Numbered from the stretch's first letter, positions 45,729 to 54,367 are shown. The stretch is DNA of 64,000 nt from JACKBJ01 sp964549495 (GCA_964549495.1 CAZJWJ010000019.1:1-64000); one strand, 5' to 3'. Notes: generated by a model not told the origin, from the letters alone. Program-made: numbers and translations.

Positions 45729-47336
45729 ATGCGAGGCATCACCTATCCGGAGGCGCAGGCGCGCGCCGATCGCGACCAGCGGACCCTGGGCAGCGCCTTT
45801 CTGGCCCAGGCCAAGCGCCATCCGCGGCGCCTGGCGGTGATGGACGTCCGCGGCCAGATGAGCCGGCTGCGCCTGGCGGCCGTGGCGCTGACGCTGCCGG
45901 CGCTCCTGGGCCTCCAGGAGGACGAGGAGCGGGTGGGCGTGCTGCTGCCTCCCGGCGTCGGCGGCAGCTTGGTCAACCTGGCCCTGGCGCTGGACGGCCG
46001 CTGCGCGGTCAACCTCAACCACACCACCGGCCAGGCGCAGCTGGCGCGCATGTGCAAGCTGGCCGGCGTCCGCAGCATCATCTCCTCGCGGCTCTACCTC
46101 GAGCGCATCGACGCGCCGGAGCTGCCCGGGCGGGTGGTCCTGGCCGAGGACCTGATCCCGCGACTGCCCAAGGCGCGGGTGCTCTGGAATATACTGCGCG
46201 TCTTGGCCCTGCCGGCCTCGCGGCTGGACCGCGCGCGGCCGGGCCAGGTGGCGGCCATCATCTTCTCCTCGGGCACGACCGGCGATCCCAAGGGCGTGCA
46301 GCTGACGCATCGCCAGCTGCTCTACAACTGCGACGCGGTGGTGGCCCATATCCATCTGGATCCGGAGCGCGACCTCTTGGCTAGCCCGCTGCCGCTCTTC
46401 CACAGCTTCGGCCTGGTGCCGGGCACCTGGATGGGCCTCTGCCTGGGCATTCCCTTGGCCCATCAGGCCGACCCGCGCGACGGGCGGGCGCTGGGCGAAT
46501 TGATCGAGCGCAGCGGCGCGACGCTCCTCATCAGCACGCCCACCTTCGTGCGCGGCTACATGCGCCGGGTCGAGCCTGGCCAGCTCGACAGCCTACGCTT
46601 CGCGGTGGTGGGCGCGGAGCGCTGTCCGCCCGATCTCAAGGTGGCCTTCCGCCAGGCGTACGGCGCGGAGCTGCTGGAGGGCTACGGCTGCACGGAGCTG
46701 GCGCCGGCCTGCGCGGTGAACACGCTGGAGCACAGCCGCGACGGGTCGGTGGGCTTGCCGCTGCCGAGCATCGAGGTCTTCACCATCGATCCGGAGTCGG
46801 GCGAGGTCTTGCCGCGCGGCTCCGAGGGGCTCTTGGTGGTGCGCTCGCCCGGGCGGATGCTCGGCTACCTGGACCGGCCCGATCTGACGGCACAAGTCTT
46901 CGTGCACGGCGGCTACAACACGGGCGACATGGCCCGGGTGGACGAGGATGGCTTCGTGCACCTGACGGGCCGGCTGGCGCGCTTTGCCAAGATCGCCGGC
47001 GAGATGGTGCCCCTCGACCGGGTGGAGTCGGAGATCCAGAATTGGCTGGCCGAGCGCTACGGCGAGGAGGCGGCCGACGCGGTGGCGGTGGCGGCGGTGG
47101 CATCGATGCGGCGAGGGGAGCGGGTGGTGGTGCTGCATGCGGGGTTGCCTTGTGAGCCGGAGGAGATCCTGGAGGGTTTGGAGGACCTGCCGGGAATCTT
47201 CAAGCCGCGCGAGAAGGACTTCTATGCGGTGGAGGCGATTCCGGTCTTGGGAACCGGGAAGCGGGATCTTGGGCGGTTGAAGGCGCTGGCGGAGGAGGTG
47301 GCGCGGGGGTCGGTGGTGGACAAGTTGCTTCGGTGA
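45729..47336 (+). CDS. AMP-binding acyl-CoA/acyl-ACP synthetase-like enzyme
   Basis: The 535-aa enzyme belongs to the adenylate-forming superfamily: P-loop IIFSSGTTGDPKGVQ, HSFGLVPGTWMG, A5 motif EGYGCTELAP, A7/A8 region YNTGDMARVDEDGF followed by GRLARFAKIAGEMV, and the C-terminal catalytic Lys in VLGTGKRDLGRLK. The closest look is to the AMP-binding half of 2-acylglycerophosphoethanolamine acyltransferase/acyl-ACP synthetase (Aas). A fatty acid substrate is likely but unproven. GGGGAG lies before ATG 45729. It is followed by the inverted repeat at 47393-47539. Confidence 0.88.
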   Translation: MRGITYPEAQARADRDQRTLGSAFLAQAKRHPRRLAVMDVRGQMSRLRLAAVALTLPALLGLQEDEERVGVLLPPGVGGSLVNLALALDGRCAVNLNHTTGQAQLARMCKLAGVRSIISSRLYLERIDAPELPGRVVLAEDLIPRLPKARVLWNILRVLALPASRLDRARPGQVAAIIFSSGTTGDPKGVQLTHRQLLYNCDAVVAHIHLDPERDLLASPLPLFHSFGLVPGTWMGLCLGIPLAHQADPRDGRALGELIERSGATLLISTPTFVRGYMRRVEPGQLDSLRFAVVGAERCPPDLKVAFRQAYGAELLEGYGCTELAPACAVNTLEHSRDGSVGLPLPSIEVFTIDPESGEVLPRGSEGLLVVRSPGRMLGYLDRPDLTAQVFVHGGYNTGDMARVDEDGFVHLTGRLARFAKIAGEMVPLDRVESEIQNWLAERYGEEAADAVAVAAVASMRRGERVVVLHAGLPCEPEEILEGLEDLPGIFKPREKDFYAVEAIPVLGTGKRDLGRLKALAEEVARGSVVDKLLR

Positions 47337-47637
47337 CGGTGCGGATGATCGAGACGGATGACGGAAGACGTTGGAGAGGCGGAACGGGTCGCGGGTCGGG
47401 AGGGGCTTCGGGCGGGATTCCTACGTGGCCACGGAACCCCGTGACGCGGGGTCGGTGCGCAGGGGGCGGGTCGGGTTGCACGCTGCGGCGGCCGTCGCGT
47501 ACGGTCGGGCGGAATCCCGCCCAAAGCCCCTCCCGACCCCCGAGCGTTGGGTGGAGGAGGAGAGGCCCGGTGGTGCTATATGGGTGGTCGATCCCATCGG
47601 GGCATGGTCGGTGCACGACCGCCGACCTCGACCGGGA
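47337..47637. other. Intergenic region between convergent genes, holding a long inverted repeat
   Basis: Apart from the inverted repeat at 47393-47539 and small hairpins inside its loop, I see nothing coding here. Both flanking genes end into this region. Confidence 0.6.
47393..47539. repeat. Long intergenic inverted repeat, family member 1
   Basis: Arms 47393-47421 and 47511-47539 are complementary at 28 of 29 positions, with an 89-nt loop that itself contains small GC-rich hairpins. The arm sequence (CGGGAGGGGCTTCGGGCGGGA) is clearly related to the arm of the element at 59388-59513. It may work as a bidirectional terminator between two convergent genes. Confidence 0.8.
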
Positions 47638-48276
47638 TCAGGGGGTAGGGGAGTCGGTGTCGGTTGAAGTGAGGGGTTCGAGGCGGAGGCTGCCGGAGCT
47701 GGCTTCGGCGAGGGCGGATTGGAGGGGCTCGAGCTGGTCGACGGGGAGTTCGAGGTGGAGTTGGATCGAGGGGCCGAAGGTCTCGGTGAGGGCGGTGGCT
47801 TGGTGGGATTCGAGGAGGCCCTGGACGATCTCGTAGAGGGCGTAGGGGCAGTCGAGGTGGGCTTGGCGGGTTTCGATGTGGAGGCCGCGGGGCAGGGATT
47901 CGAGGACGGCTTGGGCGGCTTGGGTGTAGGCGCGGACGAGGCCGCCGGTGCCCAGCTTGCGACCGCCGAAGTAGCGGGTGGTAACCAGGCAGAGGTCGCC
48001 CAGGCCGCTGCCCTCGACGACGGCCATGGTCGGCCGGCCGGCGGTGCCCGAGGGCTCGCCGTCGTCGCTCATCCCGCGGGTGACGCTGGCGCCGTGGCCG
48101 ATGACGAAGGCGTAGACGTGGTGGCTGGCGTCCGGCATCTCGGCCTTGATCTCGTCGATGAAATCGCGGGCGGCGTCGACGGTGGTGGCCGGGGCGGCGC
48201 TGGCGATGAAGCGCGAGCGGTCGATCTCGATCTCGCTGCGATGGCGCGCGGCCGGGATGGGGTAGCGGATGGACAT
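47638..48276 (-). CDS. YigZ/IMPACT family protein
   Basis: The 212-aa protein has the UPF0029/IMPACT domain in residues about 5-125 (HRSEIEIDRSRFIASAAP, DASHHVYAFVIG, SDDGEPSGTAGRPTM, VVTTRYFGGRKLGTGGLVRAY) and a C-terminal YigZ-type ferredoxin-like domain. The biochemical role is unsettled; eukaryotic IMPACT acts in translation control. ATG 48276 is fixed by TATCAT ending 7 nt upstream on the same strand, and this matches the family start. The longer frame to 48996 is antisense to the crp-type gene. It is divergent from that gene across a 51-bp gap. Confidence 0.92.
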   Translation of the reverse strand: MSIRYPIPAARHRSEIEIDRSRFIASAAPATTVDAARDFIDEIKAEMPDASHHVYAFVIGHGASVTRGMSDDGEPSGTAGRPTMAVVEGSGLGDLCLVTTRYFGGRKLGTGGLVRAYTQAAQAVLESLPRGLHIETRQAHLDCPYALYEIVQGLLESHQATALTETFGPSIQLHLELPVDQLEPLQSALAEASSGSLRLEPLTSTDTDSPTP

Positions 48277-48282
48277 GCAGGG

Positions 48283-48305
48283 TATGATAACCGTCCCTGG
48301 ACGGT
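48283..48305. promoter_or_regulatory. Divergent promoter with shared -10 and a palindromic operator-like site
   Basis: TATGAT (48283-48288, +) and TATCAT (48284-48289, -) overlap almost completely and face opposite ways. Immediately beside them is a perfect palindrome with 7-bp arms and a 2-bp centre (ACCGTCC-CT-GGACGGT, 48290-48305). It covers the predicted start site of the crp-type gene and the upstream promoter region of yigZ. Confidence 0.5.
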
Positions 48306-48327
48306 GGACGAAGGAGGATGGCGGCGC

Positions 48328-49032
48328 ATGGCAGTAGATGAATTGGGGCCCCTGGGCGAGATGGAGCTCTTTCGGGGGCTTTCGGAGGGGGATCTGGCGC
48401 GGGTGAAGGAGCTCTTGCACCGCAGTCGATTTCCGGCCGGCCAGTACATCATGTCGGCCGAGCAGCCCGGCGAGGTGGTCTATGTGATCCAGGAGGGCAC
48501 GCTCAAGGTGCTGCTGGTGCAGGAGGATGGCAGCGAGGTGATCCTGGCCTTCCTGGGCAGCGGGGACACCGTGGGTGAGATGAGCCTCCTGGACAGCGCG
48601 GGGCGATCGGCCAGTGTGGTGACGCTCGAGCCGACGACGGTGCTGTGGATGGATCGCCGGGCGCTGATGGAATGCATGCGCGACATGGTCATGCTCAACT
48701 TCAACCTGTCGCGGCTCTTGGCCCGGCGACTGCGCTTGGCCAACGCGCGGATCCGGGTGGCGGCCTCGCTGGATGTGGCCGGCCGGCTGGCCTTCCAACT
48801 GCTCGCTTTCGCCGAGCAGTACGGGGAGGAGGTGGAGGATGGGGTTCGGATCCCCTTGCGCATCACCCAGGGGGATCTGGCCCATTTGGTCGGCGCCTCT
48901 CGCGAGAGTGTGAACAAGGCCATCCAGCCCCTCAAGGGGCGGGGCGGCAAGCCTGGCATCATCTCCATCGACGAGCGCTACCGCATCACGATCCACGACC
49001 GGGATGCGCTGCAGAAACGCGCCCTGATCTGA
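48328..49032 (+). CDS. Crp/Fnr family transcriptional regulator
   Basis: The 234-aa regulator has an N-terminal cyclic-nucleotide-binding fold (LFRGLSEGDLARVKEL, VVYVIQEGTLKVLL, GDTVGEMSLLDSAGRSASV) and a C-terminal winged helix (ITQGDLAHLVGASRESVNKAIQPL, whose recognition helix carries ASRESVNK). No Fnr-type cysteine cluster is present. The GEMSLLDSAGRSASV pocket resembles the cAMP site (GExxLL and RSAxV), so a nucleotide ligand is plausible. AAGGAGGA precedes ATG 48328. It may bind the palindrome in its own promoter. Its end overlaps the convergent glycosyltransferase gene by 47 bp. Confidence 0.92.
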   Translation: MAVDELGPLGEMELFRGLSEGDLARVKELLHRSRFPAGQYIMSAEQPGEVVYVIQEGTLKVLLVQEDGSEVILAFLGSGDTVGEMSLLDSAGRSASVVTLEPTTVLWMDRRALMECMRDMVMLNFNLSRLLARRLRLANARIRVAASLDVAGRLAFQLLAFAEQYGEEVEDGVRIPLRITQGDLAHLVGASRESVNKAIQPLKGRGGKPGIISIDERYRITIHDRDALQKRALI

Positions 49033-50296
49033 GCCCTAAGCTGGCGACGGATTCGAGGCGGTCGCAGGCGCGGGCGAGGCCGGCATCGAATTCGACGCGC
49101 GGGGCCAACTCGGCGCAGCGGCGGGCGACCTCGGGGGATTCCAGGAGGCGCTCGAGCTTGCGGGCCAGGGCCGGGCCGCGGAAGCGCCAGGGCGGGAGGC
49201 TGTCGCCGACGCCCAGCCTCTGGATGCGGTGGGCGTTGTCGGGCTGGTCGTGGGCCATGGGCATGACCAGGTGGGGGATGCCGGCGGCCAGGGCCTGGGC
49301 CAGGCTGCCGATGCCGCCGTGGTAGACGAGGGCGGCGGCGCGGGGCAGGACCTGGCTGAAGGGGATGTAGTCGAAGTGGACGATGCCCTCGGGCAGTTCT
49401 GCCGGCAGCTGCTCGCGGTGCGGGGTGAGCAGGATGGCGCGCCGGCCCAGGCGCTGGCTGGCCTCGACGGCGGCGGCGAAGAATCGCTGGCCCAGCAGCA
49501 TGGCGGTGCCAGGGGTGAAGACCAGGGGTGGCGGGCCGGAGGCGAGGAAGTGGTCGAGGCCAGCGGGAGGGGCGTGCTGGCCGGGCGCGTCGTAGCGCAC
49601 GAAGCCGGTGGTCTCGATGCTCTCCGGCCAGTCCGGCTGCTTGGGCGCGTACCAGTCGGGCCACAGGCCGAGGGTCAGCAAGGGGGAATGGAAGCTCCGG
49701 CCGAAGTGATCCCGGGCCGGCGGCAGGCCCAGCTCGGCACGGAAGGCGTTGACGGGCGGGCCGACCTGGCGGTCGATGACCACGCGGTTGACGTAGGCCA
49801 GCGCCAGCCGGCGCAGGGGGCGCGGCCAGCGGTTGTCGGTCAGGGGCGGCGCGAGGGCCGGCGTGTCGTCCAGCGACTGGATGACGCTCGGCTGCAAATG
49901 CACGGTCACCTGGCGGACGCCCAGCTTCTCGGCGGCGATGCCGCCGGCCATCACCAGCCCGGAAGTGACCACCAGCGTACGCTCGGGATCGCGCGCGGCG
50001 ATCTGCTCGTAGACGGGACGCAACATGGACGGGATGCCGACCTTGGCCAGCAGGGCAAAGCCGCGCAGCGGATGCCAGAGGTCCGGGTTGCGCATGAGGT
50101 CCTCGTACTCGCCGGGCTGGCCGATGGCCTCGAAGGCCAGACCGGCCGACTCGATCCGATCCTGGTGGTAGACGTGGGTGGCCAGGGTCACCGGGTAGCC
50201 TCTACGCTGCATCTCGCGGCCTAGGGCGATCTTGGGATTGATGTCGCCGGCGCTGCCGAGGGCGGCCATGTAGATTTCGGGTCGTGAGCTGCTCAA
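48986..50296 (-). CDS. GT1-type UDP-glycosyltransferase
   Basis: The 436-aa protein has the N-terminal motif of the GT1 family (MAALGSAGDINPKIALGREM) and the donor-binding PSPG-like segment in the C-terminal half (PRAAALVYHGGIGSLAQALAAGIPHLVMPMAHDQPDNA). These enzymes add sugars to lipids, antibiotics or other small acceptors; the acceptor is unknown. A TTG start at 50296 is preferred because GGAGA lies 8 nt upstream. The last 47 bp overlap the end of the Crp-type gene on the other strand. The dinB gene ends 44 bp upstream. Confidence 0.87.
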   Translation of the reverse strand: MSSSRPEIYMAALGSAGDINPKIALGREMQRRGYPVTLATHVYHQDRIESAGLAFEAIGQPGEYEDLMRNPDLWHPLRGFALLAKVGIPSMLRPVYEQIAARDPERTLVVTSGLVMAGGIAAEKLGVRQVTVHLQPSVIQSLDDTPALAPPLTDNRWPRPLRRLALAYVNRVVIDRQVGPPVNAFRAELGLPPARDHFGRSFHSPLLTLGLWPDWYAPKQPDWPESIETTGFVRYDAPGQHAPPAGLDHFLASGPPPLVFTPGTAMLLGQRFFAAAVEASQRLGRRAILLTPHREQLPAELPEGIVHFDYIPFSQVLPRAAALVYHGGIGSLAQALAAGIPHLVMPMAHDQPDNAHRIQRLGVGDSLPPWRFRGPALARKLERLLESPEVARRCAELAPRVEFDAGLARACDRLESVASLGLRSGRVSAAHPGRGS

Positions 50297-50340
50297 GGGA
50301 TGGTCTCCGGAGTGGGTGGAAATCTGCGATCGGCCGAGGC

Positions 50341-51492
50341 TCAGAGCTCGAGCCGCAGCTGGACGGCGTCGGCCGGCACCAGGTTGGACAGCCCCACGCC
50401 CAGCAGCCGCAGCGGGCTGCTCGGGCTCCAATGCTCGACGAAGAGCGCCTGGGCGTGGCGTTGGATGTCGGCGTCGCCCTGGATGGGGATGTCCAGCGAG
50501 GTCTGGCGCGTGAAGGTGGTGAAGTCCTGCAGGCGCAGCTTGACGGTGACGGTGTGCGCCAAGAGCTCGCGCTTGCGCAGCGAGGCGCCGATGCGGGCCG
50601 ATAGCTGCTCGAGGATGTCGGTCAGCACGGCCGAATCGACCAGGTCGCGCGAGAAGGTGCGTTCGGCGCTGATCGAGCGGGCCGGCCCGCGCTCGGGCTT
50701 GACCGGTCGGGGGTCGATGCCGCGGGCCCGGTCGCGCAGCGACTCGGCCTGGCTGCCGAAGCTGCGCGCCAGGCGAGCCGGGTCGGCCGCGGCCAGGTCG
50801 GCGCAGGTGTGGATGTCCAGCGCAGCAAGGCGCTCGGCGGTGCGCGGTCCGATGCCCCAGATGGCGCGGGTGGGCAAGGGGGCCAGGAAGGCTCGCTCGG
50901 TGCCGGGCGGCACGATGGTGCAGCCCTCCGGCTTGTCGTAGTCCGAGGCCACCTTGGCCACCAGCTTGCAGGTGGCCAGGCCCACGGAGGCCGGCAGCTT
51001 GCTGCGCGCTCGGACCTCGGCACGAATGGCCGCGGCGAGGCTGGGCGGATCGTCGTGCTCGCTCAGGTCGACATAAGCCTCATCGACGCTCATCGGCTCC
51101 AGCGGTCCGTGCTCGGCCAGGATGTCCATCACCTGCCGGCTGGCGGCCTGGATGGCCGGCCAGTCGTGGCCCACGATCTTCAGCTCGGGGCAGAGCCGCA
51201 CCGCCCGCGCCATGGGCATGGCCGAGTGGATGCCGAAGGCCCGCGCCTCGTAGCTGGCCGCCGCCACCACGCCCCGACCCTCGGGCCGGCCACCGACCAC
51301 CAGCGGGATGTCCCGATCCTCCGGATGCTGCAGCCGATGGACGCTGACGAAGAAGGCGTCCATGTCCAAGTGCAGGATGGCCCGTGGCCAGGCGGTCTCG
51401 ACGGATCGACCCTCGTTCGTCCTCCCGTCCGGGTCCCGCTCGCCGATCGCCTCGGCCTCTCTTCTCTCCCGTCCTTCAGACGCTGCGCTCAT
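50341..51492 (-). CDS. dinB: DNA polymerase IV (Y-family)
   Basis: The 383-aa translesion polymerase has LHLDMDAFFVSVHRLQHPE and MSVDEAYVDLSE, which contribute the catalytic carboxylates. The steric-gate region, the GCTIVPPGTERAFLAPLP finger, the thumb HhH (TRAIWGIGPRTAERLAALDI) and a little-finger domain complete it. It copies past damaged bases. The first 35 residues before PRAILHLDMD are not conserved, so the true start may be later than ATG 51492. It overlaps the end of the frameshifted membrane gene by 17 bp. Confidence 0.93.
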   Translation of the reverse strand: MSAASEGRERREAEAIGERDPDGRTNEGRSVETAWPRAILHLDMDAFFVSVHRLQHPEDRDIPLVVGGRPEGRGVVAAASYEARAFGIHSAMPMARAVRLCPELKIVGHDWPAIQAASRQVMDILAEHGPLEPMSVDEAYVDLSEHDDPPSLAAAIRAEVRARSKLPASVGLATCKLVAKVASDYDKPEGCTIVPPGTERAFLAPLPTRAIWGIGPRTAERLAALDIHTCADLAAADPARLARSFGSQAESLRDRARGIDPRPVKPERGPARSISAERTFSRDLVDSAVLTDILEQLSARIGASLRKRELLAHTVTVKLRLQDFTTFTRQTSLDIPIQGDADIQRHAQALFVEHWSPSSPLRLLGVGLSNLVPADAVQLRLEL

Positions 51493-52007
51493 GCTCCAAA
51501 TGGTAGCCCGGCTTCGGGTGGAGGTGGGCATCCAGGGCGCCATGCGCCAGGGCCAGCAGGCCGACCACGACCAGGCTCGACAGGGCGACGTCGAGCCCGA
51601 AGCCGAAGACGTTCCCCGCCGAGCTGATGTACTTGAAGCCCGGAGGCGTGGCCACGAGGTGGTGCAGCAAGGGGAATCCGAGGGCAGCCCAGATGTAGGC
51701 CGCCGCGATCAGCGCGACCGGAGGATGCCGGCCGATGCCCATTCGGCGCGCCAGGGCGCGGGTCGATCGGAGCCACGAGCAGGAAGATCAGGATCGTACC
51801 GGCCGCGACGAGCGGGGCCATCCAGTAGCGGCTGGATGTGATCGGATCGAAGGGCCTTGCCGCCAGGTCCCCAGGCCGGTCGACGTGACCGTAGAGGAAG
51901 ACCTGGTGGCGATCCGCCCTGGCGAACCAATGGTGGAGCAGCAGGAGCATGAGCATGGAGGCGGTCGCTCCGCGGATGCCCTGCAAGGCGATCCTGGTCC
52001 TTGTCAT
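51476..52007 (-). pseudogene. Frameshifted four-helix membrane protein gene
   Basis: ATG 52007 (GGGAGGG 7 nt upstream) opens a frame with two membrane helices (TASMLMLLLLHHWFA, YWMAPLVAAGTILIFLLVAP). Near 51755-51770 that frame turns into Arg/Pro-rich shadow sequence, while another frame continues with two more helices (VALIAAAYIWAALGFPLLHHLV, VALSSLVVVGLLALAHGAL) to a stop at 51476. The total, 532 nt, is one base off a multiple of three. Together they look like one ~176-residue membrane protein broken by a single-base indel, or an assembly error. The family is not recognised. Confidence 0.6.
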
Positions 52008-52189
52008 CGTGACAGCCCTCCCTCGATGTCCATGACTTGTGATGCGGTGGTGTCCACGATCCAGCATGGATGCATCCAGGGACATCGGGAACTGGAACAT
52101 GGTACAGTTGCCGGTGAGTCTCGAGCCTGCCCTGCGCTCGATCCCAGGGCACCGAAGGTGATCCCGAGACGATTGGAGAGGAGGGCGCC

Positions 52190-53305
52190 ATGTCCGTTAG
52201 CGAGCTGATCGAGCCGCTCTGCGAGCACCTGGACTCGGGCCGGCCTTGCCTCCTGGCCACCGTGATCGCCACCTGGGGCTCCTCGCCCCGGCCGCCGGGC
52301 AGTTGCCTGCTGGTCGGCTACATGCCCGAACCCGAACCGCCGCGCTTGGCGGGCTCCGTGAGCGGCGGCTGCGTCGAAGCGGCGGTGGTCGAGCTGGGCC
52401 GCGAGGTGATCGAGGAAGGACGGGCGCGGCGGGTCGAGTACGGCGTGACCGACGCCGATGCCCGAGCGGTGGGCTTGGCCTGCGGCGGCCGGCTGGAGAT
52501 CCTGCTCCAGCCCTTGGCGGATGCCGCCACCTGGCGCTCGCTGGCCGGCCGGCTGCAGGGTGGCCGCGCCGCCGTTCTCGCACTGCGCCTGGACGAGCCG
52601 GCGGCACCGATCCTCGTCGATCCCGAGGGCTTTCCAGCGACCGAGTCCGGTGATTGCGGAGCGAAAGCGGACCGGGAAGGGTCCACGGACGGGGAAGGGA
52701 GCACGGTGTCGCAGGCCACGGGGCTACCCGAGACTGTGGTCGAGGTCCTGCGCCAGGCCGCAGTGGACCACCGGCCGCGCGTCGTGGAACTCGACGATGC
52801 CCCCTGGGCGATCTTGCCCCAGCAACCCGACGATCGGTTGATCCTGGTCGGTGCCGGCCACATCGCCCAAGCGCTCTGCGACCTGGCTAGCCAGATTCGC
52901 TTCCGCGTCACGGTCGTCGATCCGCGCGGTGCCTTCGCCAGCGCCGAGCGCTTTCCGAGGGCCGAGTCCGTGCACGACGCCTGGCCCGACGTGGATTCGC
53001 TGAGCGAGTACGGCTTGCGCGACTCGAGCTACCTGGTCGCACTGGCCCACGATCCAAAGATCGACGACCCGGCCCTGGTCGCGGCTGTCGAAGTCGGCGC
53101 GCGTTACGTCGGGGCATTGGGCAGCCGCCGAAGCCACGCCACCCGCGTCGAGCGCCTGCGCGAGCGGGGCCTCTCGCAGGAAGCCATCGACCGCATCCAC
53201 GCCCCGATCGGCCTGGACATCGGTGCGCGAACGCCGGCCGAGATCGCGCTGTCCATCCTGGCCGAGATGGTCGCCTGCCGTCGAGCGCTCGATCCGGGAC
53301 GTTGA
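52190..53305 (+). CDS. XdhC/CoxI family molybdoenzyme maturation protein
   Basis: The 371-aa protein has the XdhC N-terminal domain (ATVIATWGSSPRPPGSCLLV, AGSVSGGCVEAAVVELG) and the C-terminal Rossmann-like domain (LILVGAGHIAQALCDLASQI, YVGALGSRRSHATRVERL, IGARTPAEIALSILAEMV). XdhC proteins sulfurate or insert the molybdenum cofactor of xanthine dehydrogenase-type enzymes. A low-complexity stretch (about residues 148-178) separates the two domains. GAGAGGAGG precedes ATG 52190. The next gene, convergent, encodes a MocA-type cytidylyltransferase. No molybdoenzyme subunits are in the window. Confidence 0.92.
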   Translation: MSVSELIEPLCEHLDSGRPCLLATVIATWGSSPRPPGSCLLVGYMPEPEPPRLAGSVSGGCVEAAVVELGREVIEEGRARRVEYGVTDADARAVGLACGGRLEILLQPLADAATWRSLAGRLQGGRAAVLALRLDEPAAPILVDPEGFPATESGDCGAKADREGSTDGEGSTVSQATGLPETVVEVLRQAAVDHRPRVVELDDAPWAILPQQPDDRLILVGAGHIAQALCDLASQIRFRVTVVDPRGAFASAERFPRAESVHDAWPDVDSLSEYGLRDSSYLVALAHDPKIDDPALVAAVEVGARYVGALGSRRSHATRVERLRERGLSQEAIDRIHAPIGLDIGARTPAEIALSILAEMVACRRALDPGR

Positions 53306-53310
53306 GCGAT

Positions 53311-53913
53311 CTACGGCTGCTGAGACCTCCAGTCTGCCGGGGAGTCGACATCCTCGATCTCTTGCAGCTCGACCTCGATGTAGCCGACCGCGGAAGCGTT
53401 GTCCGCGATCACGATGCGACCGCTTTGGGCCGGCCCCAGCGCGCACAGCGCGGGCAGGTGCTCGGCATCGAAGAGCACCGGGTGACCCGGCCGGCCCTGA
53501 CTGCGAGGCCGCAGGATGGTGGCCGGCCCGCTTCGCCAAGCCACCAGCAGGTGCTGGATCAGCTCGACGCTCAGGCCCGGTTGGTCGCAGACCAGGACCA
53601 TGACGCCGGCGGCATCGGGAGGGCAGGCGGAGAGTCCGACCTTCAGGCTGCTGGCCATGCCGCGGTCAGGATCCGAGTTCCGCACCGACACGACGTCGAT
53701 GTCGACGAGCTCGGCGCCTAGCCCTTCGACTTGCTCGCCATCGAGCACGGCGACCACCGGGTCCAGACCGGCCTCCCGAGCGATCCGCGCCGAACGCCGA
53801 AGTAGGGTCTCGCCCTCTACCTCGAGCAGCTGCTTGGGCCGGCCAAAGCGCCGCGAGGCGCCGGCCGCCAGCAGGATGCCGGCCACCGCGCCCGAACCTG
53901 CGTGGTGGTCCAT
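53311..53913 (-). CDS. mocA: MocA-like molybdenum cofactor cytidylyltransferase
   Basis: The 200-aa nucleotidyltransferase has the MobA/MocA signature VAGILLAAGASRRFGRPKQLLEVEG, RGMASSLKVGLSACP, the metal-binding VLVCDQPGLS, and RPRSQGRPGHPVLFD. The absence of the GTP-specific MobA pattern and the partnership with XdhC favour MocA, which makes molybdopterin cytosine dinucleotide for xanthine dehydrogenase-type enzymes. Specificity is inferred. It lies 5 bp from the end of the XdhC gene (convergent) and 4 bp after the PGPGW-type gene on its own strand. Confidence 0.88.
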   Translation of the reverse strand: MDHHAGSGAVAGILLAAGASRRFGRPKQLLEVEGETLLRRSARIAREAGLDPVVAVLDGEQVEGLGAELVDIDVVSVRNSDPDRGMASSLKVGLSACPPDAAGVMVLVCDQPGLSVELIQHLLVAWRSGPATILRPRSQGRPGHPVLFDAEHLPALCALGPAQSGRIVIADNASAVGYIEVELQEIEDVDSPADWRSQQP

Positions 53914-53917
53914 GCGA

Positions 53918-54367
53918 TCAATCGACTTCGAAGGGCTCGCGGCCCGCCCTGCGCCGGATCCAGCTGGTGGCGCGTTGGATGGAGGGGCGCGCGATCAGCC
54001 AGCCTTCGAGGCGGTGCTTGCCCGGGAAGTCGATCAGCGACAGTCCGATGAGGATGGTGATCAGGCCCTGGCCCGGGATGGCCAGCATCAGGATGCCGAA
54101 GGCCAGGAAGAGGCCGCCGAGGAGGTTCTTGGCGCCCAAGAGCAAGGGGCGCGCCCAATCCGGCAGCTGCTTCCAGAAGCGGGATTCGCCGCGGCCGGTG
54201 ACGAAGTGGTCGGCCGGCAAGCGGGCGATGATCATCGGCACGGCCACCAGGGTGCCGGCGAAGGCCACCAGGGAGCCGCCGAAGATCCAGGCCAGGAGTA
54301 TCTCGTGACCGGCGATGGCGGCCAGGAGCTCGCGGCCGCCGGGCAGCCCTTCGATCATCGATTGCAA
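53918..54367 (-). CDS. PGPGW-type small membrane protein
   Basis: The 149-aa protein has three hydrophobic segments and the sequence LMLAIPGQGLITILIGLSLIDFPGK, the mark of the PGPGW membrane family of unknown function, followed by a basic C-terminus. A TTG start at 54367 is supported by GGAGGA with 7-nt spacing; ATG 54358 is the alternative. It is probably co-transcribed with mocA, only 4 bp downstream. Confidence 0.8.
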   Translation of the reverse strand: MQSMIEGLPGGRELLAAIAGHEILLAWIFGGSLVAFAGTLVAVPMIIARLPADHFVTGRGESRFWKQLPDWARPLLLGAKNLLGGLFLAFGILMLAIPGQGLITILIGLSLIDFPGKHRLEGWLIARPSIQRATSWIRRRAGREPFEVD

